Source of the DNA: ASV31 sp965229765
GTDB lineage: Bacteria > Pseudomonadota > Alphaproteobacteria > Rhodobacterales > Rhodobacteraceae
Assembly (NCBI GenBank): GCA_965229765.1
Contig: CBDDJT010000004.1
Location: 930,001-994,000, forward strand
DNA: 64,000 nt
Direction: 5' to 3'
In this document: piece after piece, positions 26,090-33,474 of the stretch
Numbering within the stretch: position 1 is the stretch's first letter
How the letters are laid out: each line of letters starts with the position of its first letter
Notes under the pieces: model-generated
What the model was told of the DNA's origin: nothing
The model's input: the letters and a program-made list of their open reading frames with translations, nothing else
The model's database searches: none
Translations under genes and position numbers: made by a program

Positions 26090-27225
26090 GCAAGCTCCAA
26101 CGGGATGCCGCGCGTTTCCAGCGCGGCGGTGAAGCGGGGGGCGAGACCGCGCAGGCGGTCGGGCGACAGGCGCCCGGCGCGGCGGATGTAGGACAGGGCG
26201 AAGGGCCATGGCGCAAGGTCCATGTTCTTGTCGTAGGCCTCGTACCAGTCCGACGAACGGCGCGCGGCGGCTGTCAGTTTTTCGAGGATCGGCTGGCGGG
26301 CCTGCTGGTAGGCGGGCAGGGCGGTGTCGATGGCCCAACCGTTTTCCTGAAGGGCGCGCACAAGGGCGATCACATCCTCCAGCGCCAGGCGGGTGCCCGA
26401 GCCGATGGAGAAATGCGCGGTGTGCAGCGCATCGCCCACAAGTACGCGGTTTCCGGCGTGCCAGCGGGTGCAGGACAGGTTCGGGAACCGGCGCCAGGCG
26501 GAATTGTTGGGGATCAGCGAGGCGCCTTGCAGGACGTCGGCGAAATACGCCTCGCACGTGGCGCGATAATCGGGTTCGGGCCTGTCGGCAAAGCCGGTGG
26601 CGGCGAAGACATCCGCCGTCATCTCTATGATGAAGGTGCCGCGCCCCTTGGCGTAGCTGTAGTGATGCGCGTTCATCCGGCCCGCGGGGGTGTCGATGAA
26701 GCTTTGCGTCAGGGCGTCGAATTCGCGGTCGCAGCCATACCAGACGAAGCGGTTGTTCTGGTGGGTCAGCGTTTCGCCGAAGGCCGCGGGGTCGGCGGTG
26801 CGGATGACCGAGTTCAGGCCGTCGGCGGCGATCACAAGGTCAGCGTCCAGCGTCGCGGGATCGTCGAGGCGGGTTTCATAGCGGGGGTAGAGGCCCAGCG
26901 TGGCGGCGCGGTTCTGAAGGAGTTGCAAGAGTTCCAGCCGCCCGATGCCGGCGAAGCCCACGCCGTCGATCACGATGCGTTCGCCCCGGTGGACGACGTG
27001 GATGTCGGACCAGCGCATCATGTGCGGCTCGATCAGGTCCGCCGTTTCGGGATCGTCGGCGCGCAGAAAGCCAAGTGCCTCGTCCGAGAAGACGACGCCA
27101 AAGCCGAAGGTGGCGTCGCGGGGATTCTGTTCGAGGATGTCGACTTCGATGTCGGGGCGGGCGCGGCGGATCAGGATGGCTGCATATAGCCCGGCTGGCC
27201 CCGCGCCTGCGATGGCGATGCGCAT
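26086..27225 (-). CDS. FAD-dependent aryl-CoA hydroxylase, salicylyl-CoA 5-hydroxylase-like
   Basis: A 379-residue class A flavin monooxygenase. The FAD fold begins IAGAGPAGLYAAIL (residues 4-17), the second nucleotide motif is AADGLNSVIR (133-142) and the third GDALHTAHFSIGSG (264-277). The segment GFGVVFSDEALGFL followed by GVGFAGIGR is characteristic of the subgroup with salicylyl-CoA 5-hydroxylase and the N-terminal half of 2-aminobenzoyl-CoA monooxygenase, which act on CoA thioesters rather than free acids. GGAGAG precedes the ATG. It is the first gene of the minus-strand operon and divergent from an IclR regulator. The inferred product is gentisyl-CoA. The anthraniloyl-CoA alternative is less likely given the gentisate dioxygenase. 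Confidence 0.82.
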   Translation of the reverse strand: MRIAIAGAGPAGLYAAILIRRARPDIEVDILEQNPRDATFGFGVVFSDEALGFLRADDPETADLIEPHMMRWSDIHVVHRGERIVIDGVGFAGIGRLELLQLLQNRAATLGLYPRYETRLDDPATLDADLVIAADGLNSVIRTADPAAFGETLTHQNNRFVWYGCDREFDALTQSFIDTPAGRMNAHHYSYAKGRGTFIIEMTADVFAATGFADRPEPDYRATCEAYFADVLQGASLIPNNSAWRRFPNLSCTRWHAGNRVLVGDALHTAHFSIGSGTRLALEDVIALVRALQENGWAIDTALPAYQQARQPILEKLTAAARRSSDWYEAYDKNMDLAPWPFALSYIRRAGRLSPDRLRGLAPRFTAALETRGIPLELA

Positions 27226-27247
27226 GATCTCTCCTCACCGAGTCGGG

Positions 27248-27285
27248 TTGACGTAATTAGTTACGATATGCGTAATTGATGTCAA
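27248..27285. promoter_or_regulatory. dyad-rich operator candidate between hydroxylase and IclR genes
   Basis: This AT-rich gap between divergent genes holds an inverted repeat CGTAA-TTAG-TTACG (27252-27265), a direct repeat of CGTAATT 19 bp apart (27252, 27271) and flanking arms TTGAC (27248) and GTCAA (27281). IclR regulators commonly bind such dyads between themselves and a divergent operon. Binding by the adjacent IclR protein is inferred. Confidence 0.55.
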
Positions 27286-27302
27286 TCCCAAGGGGGGCGG
27301 CA

Positions 27303-28034
27303 ATGGCAGAGGACGGCGCGCGCGGGCGTGTGCAATCGGTGGAAGTGGCGGTGCGCATCCTGTCGGCGCTGGCGGATGGCGGCGGGCCGATGGCCCTGTC
27401 CGAGATCGCGGCGCGGGTGGGGATGCCGGCGGCCAAGGTGCATCGCTACATGGCCAGTTTCGTGGAGACCGGCATGGTCGATCACCGGCGGTCGGGGCTT
27501 TATGACCTTGGGCCGATGGCAGCGCGGGTGGGGCTGGCCGCCGTGGCGCGGATCGACCCGGTGAACCGGGCGGCGGACGGGCTGGCGGCGCTGGTGGACG
27601 AGGCGGGCGCAACGGCGATGCTGTCGGTCTGGGGCCGCGCGGGGCCGGTGGTGGTGCGCTGGGAACGGGCGCGGCGCCCGCTGGTGACGGCGCTGGGCGT
27701 GGGATCGGTTCTGCCCGTGCTGGGATCGGCAACGGGGCGGGCCTTTGCGGGCTGGCTGCCCGGGCGGGTGGTGGCACAGGCCATGGCAGAGGCGGGTGAA
27801 GCGGTGCCAAAGGGCGGTCTGGCCGCGTTTCAGGCCGGGGTGCGCGCGGCGGGGCTGGCGCTGGCCGACCGCGATTTCATTCCCGGGCTGCGGGCACTGG
27901 CCGCGCCGGTGCTGGATTTGCAGGGGCAGGCGGCGGCGGTGGTGACGCTGGTGACGACGGATGCTGCCGCGCTGGACCCCGCCGGACCCGAGGCGGCTGT
28001 GCTGCGGCGCTTCGTTTCGGGCGCGGGGGGTTGA
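27303..28034 (+). CDS. IclR family transcriptional regulator
   Basis: A 243-residue IclR-type regulator. The N-terminal winged HTH (about residues 9-70) reads VQSVEVAVRILSALADGGGP and then EIAARVGMPAAKVHRYMAS. The C-terminal effector domain (about 85-243) includes GAVTAMLSVWG-like and VLPVLGSATGRAFAGWLP patterns typical of the family. The start at 27303 is preferred because an A-G6 tract sits 8 nt upstream; ATGs at 27276 and 27279 are in frame alternatives inside the operator region. It is divergent from the CoA-hydroxylase operon and followed by a thioesterase gene, and probably controls both in response to an aromatic acid or its CoA ester. Confidence 0.88.
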   Translation: MAEDGARGRVQSVEVAVRILSALADGGGPMALSEIAARVGMPAAKVHRYMASFVETGMVDHRRSGLYDLGPMAARVGLAAVARIDPVNRAADGLAALVDEAGATAMLSVWGRAGPVVVRWERARRPLVTALGVGSVLPVLGSATGRAFAGWLPGRVVAQAMAEAGEAVPKGGLAAFQAGVRAAGLALADRDFIPGLRALAAPVLDLQGQAAAVVTLVTTDAAALDPAGPEAAVLRRFVSGAGG

Positions 28035-28086
28035 CCGGAGCGGACGCGCGGCGCAAGCACCGAAGGTCAGCGGCAAGGAGACGGTC

Positions 28087-28506
28087 ATGAGTGCCCCCGA
28101 TCACGTCATCGAGATTCCCGTTACCTTTGGCGACTGCGACCCGGCGGCGATCGTGTTCTATCCGAATTTCTTTCGCTGGTTCGACCGTTGCTTTCACGAC
28201 TTCATGCATGAGCGCGCAGGCGGGCACCGGGCGCTGTGCGCGCGGCTGGACGCGCAGGGGCTGGGCCTGATGGACGCGGGCGCGCAGTTTCGCGCGCCGG
28301 TGGTCGAGAACACTGTTCTGCGGCTGGAGATGCGGGTGGACGCATGGACGACGCGCAGCCTGCGGCTGGCCTATTCGGGGTTCCAGGAAGACCGGCTTTG
28401 CGTGCAGGGTCACGAATTGCGCGGGGTATTCGTGCGGCGCGACGGGCGCATGGCGGCGGGCAGTACCGCCGAACTGCGCGTGGCGCTGGGGTTTGCCGAG
28501 GACTGA
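28087..28506 (+). CDS. 4-hydroxybenzoyl-CoA thioesterase family protein, candidate gentisyl-CoA thioesterase
   Basis: A 139-residue hot-dog thioesterase. FGDCDPAAIVFYPNFFRWFD (residues 14-33) matches the active-site helix of Pseudomonas-type 4-hydroxybenzoyl-CoA thioesterases, with catalytic D18. AAGGAG lies 8 nt before the ATG. It sits 52 bp after the IclR gene on the strand opposite the CoA ligase and hydroxylase. If that hydroxylase makes gentisyl-CoA, a thioesterase is required to free gentisate for the ring-cleaving dioxygenase, and this gene is the nearest candidate. The role is inferred from family and position. Confidence 0.82.
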   Translation: MSAPDHVIEIPVTFGDCDPAAIVFYPNFFRWFDRCFHDFMHERAGGHRALCARLDAQGLGLMDAGAQFRAPVVENTVLRLEMRVDAWTTRSLRLAYSGFQEDRLCVQGHELRGVFVRRDGRMAAGSTAELRVALGFAED

Positions 28507-28508
28507 TT

Positions 28509-28522
28509 TGCAATATAATGCA
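28509..28522 (+). promoter_or_regulatory. TGCA-N6-TGCA site (candidate BoxR operator)
   Basis: The sequence TGCAATATAATGCA is a direct repeat of TGCA with six A/T bases between. A near copy, TGCAACATAATGCA, lies at 31650-31663 upstream of boxC, and its reverse-strand core (TGCATTATAT) recurs at 28719-28728. Confidence 0.55.
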
Positions 28523-28698
28523 GCCATTGGTGCAGATAGCGCCCGTTGCGATGAGGATGGTGCGGGATAATTCGCACCCGCTGGTGGGCTGGCGGTTGTT
28601 CAAAGGTCCGAAAGCCCCATAAAATCACTGAAAAATCGAAGATTATAACCGGATCTCCTGCGCGGCCATCCTCAGGTCGTCGGTGGGCGCCGGGAAAC

Positions 28699-28730
28699 TT
28701 GCATGTTCCATCCGCATATGCATTATATAA
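28699..28730 (+). promoter_or_regulatory. candidate benzoate-CoA ligase promoter with embedded TGCA sites
   Basis: TTGCAT (28699) and TTATAT (28723) form a plausible -35/-10 pair 18 bp apart, about 75 bp before the bclA ATG. Each hexamer overlaps a TGCA core, so a TGCA-binding repressor would block polymerase directly. Confidence 0.5.
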
Positions 28731-28802
28731 CACAAGGCGACTCGGGCCACCGGCCCGTGATCGCGCGGGCGGCCGGAACGCCCAATGGGTTTGGGAGGAC
28801 CG

Positions 28803-30350
28803 ATGACGACCGAGAACCAGAACGCCGCGCTATATTTCGTGGACCGTCATGCGACGGGGCCGGCGGCGGATCGCACCGCCTTTGTCGAGGGCTTTGGCGC
28901 CGGGCGCGATATCACCTACGGGGCGCTGGCCGAAGAGACCGGGCGCATGGCCGGAATGCTGGCGCGCCACGGGCTGCGGCAGGAGGACCGGGCGGCGATG
29001 CTGGTGCTGGACCAGATCGAGTTTCCGGTGATTTTCTGGGGGTGCCTGAAGGCGGGCGTGGTGCCCGTGGCTCTGAACACGTTGCTGGGCACGGACGTCT
29101 ACGACCTGATCCTGACCGATTGCCGCGCGCGGGCGCTGTTCGTGTCGCACGAGTTGCTGCCGGCGGTCGCGCCGTTGCTGGCCGGGCATCCGCATATCGA
29201 GAAGATCTTTGTCATAGGCGGCGGGACGCCCGAGGGGATGCTGGATTTCGCGGCGGAACTGGCGGGCAGCGAGATGCGCGAGCCGATCCGGGTCAGCGCC
29301 GATGAATGCGCCTTCTGGCTTTATTCCTCGGGCTCCACGGGCCAGCCCAAGGGCGTGCGCCACCTGCACGGCAACCTGAGGGCCACGTCAGACACCTATG
29401 GCGCGCAGGTGCTGGGGATCGAGGCGTCGGACCGGATCTTTTCGGCGGCCAAGCTGTTCTTTGCCTACGGGCTGGGCAACGGCATGACCTTTCCGATGGC
29501 CGTGGGCGCCACGACGATCCTGTTCAACGGGCGGCCCACGCCCGACAGCATGGCCGAGGTGATGGAGCGCACGAAGCCCACGATCTTTTGCGGGGTGCCG
29601 ACGCTTTACGCCGCGATGGTCCACAGGATGCAGGCCGGGGGCGGGGTGCCTGACGCGCCGTTGCGGCGGTGCATTTCCGCCGGAGAGGCGCTGCCCGAAG
29701 ACGTGGGCAAGGGCTGGGCGATCCTGTGGGGGGTGGATATCCTTGACGGGGTCGGATCGACGGAGCTTTTGCACATCTTCCTGTCGAACGCGCCGGACGA
29801 CGTGGTCTATGGCACCAGCGGACGGCCCGTTCCGGGATACGAGGTGCGGCTGGTCGACGAGGCCGGGCAGGACGTGCCGCCCGGCGAGGTGGGCGAATTG
29901 ATCGTGCGCGGCGCGTCGGCGGCGGAAAGCTACTGGAACCAGCGGCAGAAAAGCCGCGCCACCTTCGAGGGGCACTGGACGCGCACGGGCGACAAGTACA
30001 CCCGGCGCGAGGACGGGCGGTTCGTCTACTGCGGGCGGACGGACGACATGTTCAAGGTCTCGGGCATCTGGGTGTCGCCCTTCGAGGTGGAACAGGCGCT
30101 GATCAGCCATTCCGCCGTGCTGGAGGCCGCCGTGGTGCCGCGCCGCGATGCCGAGGGTCTGGAAAAACCCGCCGCCTATGTCGTGCTGAAGGACGGGGCC
30201 AGCACCGAGGGCGTGGCAGAGGCGCTGAAGGCCCATGTGCAAAGCCACATCGGCAAGTGGAAGTATCCCCGCTGGATCGAGTTCGTGGACGACCTGCCGA
30301 AGACCGCGACGGGCAAGATCCAGCGGTTCAAGCTTCGCGAGGAAGTGTGA
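28803..30350 (+). CDS. bclA: benzoate-CoA ligase
   Basis: A 515-residue ligase converting benzoate, ATP and CoA to benzoyl-CoA, the first step of the box pathway. The P-loop is YSSGSTGQPKG (174-184), followed by AKLFFAYGLGNGMTFPM, CGVPTLYAAM and GVGSTELLHIFLSN, all characteristic of true benzoate-CoA ligases. The C-terminus has PKTATGKIQRFKL with the catalytic lysine. The ATG at 28803 has GGGAGGA 6 nt upstream and is preferred to an in-frame ATG at 28785. It leads an operon running through boxC, boxB and boxA, and its stop overlaps the next start (GTGATG). Confidence 0.95.
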   Translation: MTTENQNAALYFVDRHATGPAADRTAFVEGFGAGRDITYGALAEETGRMAGMLARHGLRQEDRAAMLVLDQIEFPVIFWGCLKAGVVPVALNTLLGTDVYDLILTDCRARALFVSHELLPAVAPLLAGHPHIEKIFVIGGGTPEGMLDFAAELAGSEMREPIRVSADECAFWLYSSGSTGQPKGVRHLHGNLRATSDTYGAQVLGIEASDRIFSAAKLFFAYGLGNGMTFPMAVGATTILFNGRPTPDSMAEVMERTKPTIFCGVPTLYAAMVHRMQAGGGVPDAPLRRCISAGEALPEDVGKGWAILWGVDILDGVGSTELLHIFLSNAPDDVVYGTSGRPVPGYEVRLVDEAGQDVPPGEVGELIVRGASAAESYWNQRQKSRATFEGHWTRTGDKYTRREDGRFVYCGRTDDMFKVSGIWVSPFEVEQALISHSAVLEAAVVPRRDAEGLEKPAAYVVLKDGASTEGVAEALKAHVQSHIGKWKYPRWIEFVDDLPKTATGKIQRFKLREEV

Positions 30351-31174
30351 TGGCGTTTTCCTGGACCCCCGGTGCGGCGCAGCGGATCGAGGCGGGCGGC
30401 ACGGCGCTGGAATGCGCGTGCTGGGGCCCGGCGCCGAATGCGGCACCGACGATCGTGCTGCTGCATGAGGGGCTGGGATGCGTTGCGCTGTGGCGGGATT
30501 TCCCGCAGCGGCTGGCCAAGGCGACGGGGTTCGGCGTCTTTGCCTTTTCGCGCGCGGGCTATGGCAGGTCGGACGCGGCGGCGTTGCCGCGACCGCTGGA
30601 CTACATGACGCGCGAGGCGGTGGATGTGCTGCCGCAGGTGCTGGACGCGGTGGGCGTGGAAAAGACCGTTCTGATGGGCCATTCGGACGGCGCGACAATT
30701 GCCGCGATCCACGCGGGCAGCGTCGAGGATTTCCGGGTGCGGGGCATCGTGCTGATGGCGCCGCATTTCTTTACCGAGGAGATGGGGCTGGCATCCATCG
30801 CGCAGGCGAAGGTGGCGTTCGAGACCGGCGACCTGAAGGCGCGGATGGCGAGGTATCACGACGACCCCGAGGCGACGTTCCGGGGCTGGAGCGATGCGTG
30901 GCTGGACCCGGGCTTCAAGGACTGGAACGTGGGCGAGGTGATCGACTACTGGCGCATCCCCTGCCTGGTGATCCAGGGGCGGGAGGACCAGTACGGCACG
31001 CTGGCGCAGGTCGAAGAGGCCGAGAGCCGCAGCTATGCGCCGGTGGACGTGGTGGTGCTGGACGGTTGCGGGCACGCGCCGCAGGCCGACCAGCCAGACG
31101 CAACGCTGGCGGCGGTGGCCGAGTTCTGCGAACGGCTGGTGCGGATCGAGGCGGCCGAGGTCGAGGTGGTCTGA
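30350..31174 (+). CDS. alpha/beta hydrolase in the box operon
   Basis: A 274-residue alpha/beta-hydrolase fold protein. The likely triad is S112 in MGHSDGAT, D213 in GREDQYG and H242 in GCGHAP; the oxyanion segment is LLHEGLGCVALW (37-48). It starts inside the benzoate-CoA ligase stop (TGATG) and ends 3 bp before the DUF309 gene, so it is fully embedded in the operon. It could be an esterase releasing benzoate, a thioesterase relieving trapped CoA, or a lactonase for a box side product. Sequence alone does not decide. Confidence 0.85.
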   Translation: MAFSWTPGAAQRIEAGGTALECACWGPAPNAAPTIVLLHEGLGCVALWRDFPQRLAKATGFGVFAFSRAGYGRSDAAALPRPLDYMTREAVDVLPQVLDAVGVEKTVLMGHSDGATIAAIHAGSVEDFRVRGIVLMAPHFFTEEMGLASIAQAKVAFETGDLKARMARYHDDPEATFRGWSDAWLDPGFKDWNVGEVIDYWRIPCLVIQGREDQYGTLAQVEEAESRSYAPVDVVVLDGCGHAPQADQPDATLAAVAEFCERLVRIEAAEVEVV

Positions 31175-31177
31175 GCG

Positions 31178-31690
31178 ATGTCGACCCCCGCCTTCGCCTT
31201 TCCAGACCACGCCTACCTGCCGGGCCTGACGCCCCGGCACGACGAGGCGCTGTTCGCGCCGGTCAAGGCGGCGGCGCCGGTGCCGACGCTGTCCGAGGCG
31301 GCCGAGGACAACCTGGCGTGGCGGCACGGGCTGGACCTTTTTGCGGCGGGGTATTTCTGGGAGGCGCACGAGGTGCTGGAGGCGGTCTGGATGAACGCGG
31401 CGCCCAATTCGGCCGAAAAGCACGTAGTGCAGGGTGTGATCCAGCTGGCCAATGCGGCGCTGAAATGCCGGATGGGACGGGCGAACGCGGCGACGCGGCT
31501 GACCGCGCTGGCGCGCGATGCCTTCGGCCGGGTGCCGGAGGGGCGCGTGGTGATGGGGCTGTCGGTGGCGCGGCTGCGCGCAGCGGCGGCAGAGGCCGAC
31601 ATGACGGACTGGCCGCACCAGGCGGTGGCCCTGGAGGCCGCAGATATGATGCAACATAATGCACAGTTGCCCGAGTTCTTTCGTAACTGA
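31178..31690 (+). CDS. DUF309 domain protein
   Basis: A 170-residue protein with the DUF309 core: FAAGYFWEAHEVLEAVW (around residues 51-67), then EKHVVQGVIQLANAALK. This is a small helical domain with a conserved E-A-H-E motif of unproven biochemical function. It lies 3 bp after the alpha/beta hydrolase and about 98 bp before boxC. Its last codons contain a TGCA-N6-TGCA site, part of the boxC upstream control region. Its presence between bclA and boxC suggests an accessory role in benzoate metabolism, which is not established. Confidence 0.8.
   Translation: MSTPAFAFPDHAYLPGLTPRHDEALFAPVKAAAPVPTLSEAAEDNLAWRHGLDLFAAGYFWEAHEVLEAVWMNAAPNSAEKHVVQGVIQLANAALKCRMGRANAATRLTALARDAFGRVPEGRVVMGLSVARLRAAAAEADMTDWPHQAVALEAADMMQHNAQLPEFFRN
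31650..31663 (+). promoter_or_regulatory. TGCA-N6-TGCA site upstream of boxC
   Basis: TGCAACATAATGCA lies within the 3' end of the DUF309 gene and differs by one base from the site at 28509. Conservation inside an otherwise GC-rich coding region suggests selection as an operator. Confidence 0.5.
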
Positions 31691-31705
31691 CTGAAAAAAA
31701 TGAAA

Positions 31706-31721
31706 AATACTTGCAAGTATT
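31706..31721. promoter_or_regulatory. 16-bp perfect palindrome upstream of boxC
   Basis: AATACTTGCAAGTATT is a perfect palindrome centred on TTGCAA, 68 bp before the boxC start. Further downstream TTGCCG (31737) and TATACT (31759) are a possible promoter with 16-bp spacing, and TACTGCAAGT (31761-31770) repeats most of one palindrome arm. An internal, separately controlled boxC promoter is suggested. Confidence 0.6.
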
Positions 31722-31788
31722 GCGCCTGATCGCGCCTTGCCGGCCCGCAAAAGCGAACTATACTGCAAGTCAGACGTGGAGAGAGACC

Positions 31789-33450
31789 GTGACCAAGACC
31801 ATCACCTTTGAACGTGACCCGGACAGCTATCGCCACTGGCGGCTGGAGCTGAACGGCGAGGTGGCTACGCTATACATGGACGTGGACGAGAACGGCGGCC
31901 TGTTCGAGGGCTATCAGCTTAAGCTGAACAGCTATGACCTTGGCGTCGATATCGAGCTGGCCGACGTGGTGCAGCGGCTGCGGTTTGAACATCCCGAGGT
32001 CAAGGTCGTGGTGCTGCGGTCGGGCAAGGACAACGTGTTCTGCGCCGGGGCCAACATCCGGATGCTGGGCGGCGCGGCGCATGCGCACAAGGTGAACTTT
32101 TGCAAGTTCACCAACGAGACGCGCAACACCTACGAGGCGGCGGGCGCGGAATCGGGGCAGTATTACATCTGCGCCATCAAGGGCGCCTGCGCGGGCGGCG
32201 GCTATGAACTGGCGCTGGCCTGCGAGCACCTGATCCTTGCCGATGACGCCACGTCGAACGTGGCGCTGCCCGAGGTGCCGCTTCTGGCGGTGCTGCCGGG
32301 GACCGGCGGGCTGACGCGCGTCACCGACAAGCGCAAGGTGCGGCGCGATCTGGCCGACGTATTCTGTTCCATCGAGGAAGGCGTGAAGGGCAAGCGCGCC
32401 AAGGACTGGCGGCTGGTCGACGACGTGGTGCCGAACTCGAAGTTCGAGGAAACCGTGGCGCAGCGCGCGGCCGAGTTCGCGGCGAAGTCGCCGCGCCCCG
32501 CGGATGCGCAGGGGGTCAGGCTGACCCCGCTGAAGCGCGATCTGGCCGAAGATGGGTCGGTGACCTACTCGACGGTCGAAGTGGCGGTGGACCGCGACGG
32601 CGGCAAGGCCGAGATCACCATCAAGGGCCCCGATGGCGACGCGCCCGCCGACATGGACGCCTTCCATGCACAAGGCGCCGAGGCCTGGATGCTGCGCGCC
32701 GCGCGCGAGCTGGACGACGCGATCCTGCACCTGCGCCTGAACGAGCGGGAACTGGGGCTTGTGGTGTTCCACACGCAGGGCGACCCCGAGACGGTGCTGG
32801 CGCATGAGGCGCTGTTGCGCGACAACGCCGGGCACTGGCTGGCCAACGAGGTGCTGCTGTACTGGAAGCGGGTGCTCAAGCGGATCGACATGACCTCTCG
32901 CAGCCTTGTGGCGCTTGTCGAGCACGGGTCGTGCTATGCGGGCGTTCTGGCGGAAATCCTGTTCGCCGTGGACCGCAGCTACATGATGGAAGACGAGTTC
33001 GAGGGCGACAACCGGCCCATTGCCGCCATCACCCTGTCGGACGGCAATTTCGGCAGCTGGCCGATGGCGAACGACCTGACACGGCTGGAAACCCGGTTTC
33101 TGGGCGAGCCGGGGCAGGTGGACAAGCTGAAGGGCAGCCTGGGCGAGCCGCTGGAGGCCGCCGACGCGGTGGAACTGGGGCTGGTCACCTATGCCTTCGA
33201 TGACATCGACTGGGAGGACGAGGTGCGCATCTTCCTTGAGGAACGCGCCAGCTTCTCGCCCGATGCGCTTACGGGGATGGAGGCGAACCTGCGCTTTGCC
33301 GGCCCCGAGACGATGGAAACCCGCATCTTTGGGCGTCTGACGGCGTGGCAGAACTGGATCTTCCAGCGCCCGAACGCGGTGGGCGCCGAGGGTGCGCTGC
33401 AACGCTATGGCACGGGCCAGCGCGGCAATTACAACATGGAACGGGTCTGA
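31789..33450 (+). CDS. boxC: benzoyl-CoA-dihydrodiol lyase
   Basis: A 553-residue crotonase-superfamily enzyme, the third box enzyme, which opens the benzoyl-CoA epoxide/dihydrodiol ring hydrolytically, releasing formate and 3,4-dehydroadipyl-CoA semialdehyde. The first half has the crotonase pattern VVVLRSGKDNVFCAGANIRM and KGACAGGGYELALACEH (oxyanion hole). The second half has a weaker repeat (LVALVEHGSCYAGVLAEILF). The length is typical of BoxC. The start is taken as GTG 31789 with GGAGAG 5 nt upstream, since the family begins just before TFERDPDSYRHW; an upstream ATG (31711) would fall in the promoter region. Confidence 0.95.
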   Translation: MTKTITFERDPDSYRHWRLELNGEVATLYMDVDENGGLFEGYQLKLNSYDLGVDIELADVVQRLRFEHPEVKVVVLRSGKDNVFCAGANIRMLGGAAHAHKVNFCKFTNETRNTYEAAGAESGQYYICAIKGACAGGGYELALACEHLILADDATSNVALPEVPLLAVLPGTGGLTRVTDKRKVRRDLADVFCSIEEGVKGKRAKDWRLVDDVVPNSKFEETVAQRAAEFAAKSPRPADAQGVRLTPLKRDLAEDGSVTYSTVEVAVDRDGGKAEITIKGPDGDAPADMDAFHAQGAEAWMLRAARELDDAILHLRLNERELGLVVFHTQGDPETVLAHEALLRDNAGHWLANEVLLYWKRVLKRIDMTSRSLVALVEHGSCYAGVLAEILFAVDRSYMMEDEFEGDNRPIAAITLSDGNFGSWPMANDLTRLETRFLGEPGQVDKLKGSLGEPLEAADAVELGLVTYAFDDIDWEDEVRIFLEERASFSPDALTGMEANLRFAGPETMETRIFGRLTAWQNWIFQRPNAVGAEGALQRYGTGQRGNYNMERV

Positions 33451-33474
33451 CGGCCCCAGGCGGAGGAACAAGAC

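Larger units (their letters stand above)
28507..28802. promoter_or_regulatory. regulatory region upstream of the box operon
   Basis: This 296-bp gap has no protein-like frame. It carries TGCA-N6-TGCA at 28509-28522 and further TGCA sites at 28531, 28700 and 28719. A possible sigma-70 promoter is TTGCAT (28699-28704) with TTATAT (28723-28728), 18 bp apart, overlapping two of the TGCA sites. BzdR/BoxR regulators are reported to bind TGCA-containing operators, so repression here by the BoxR encoded at 36772 is likely. Confidence 0.6.
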
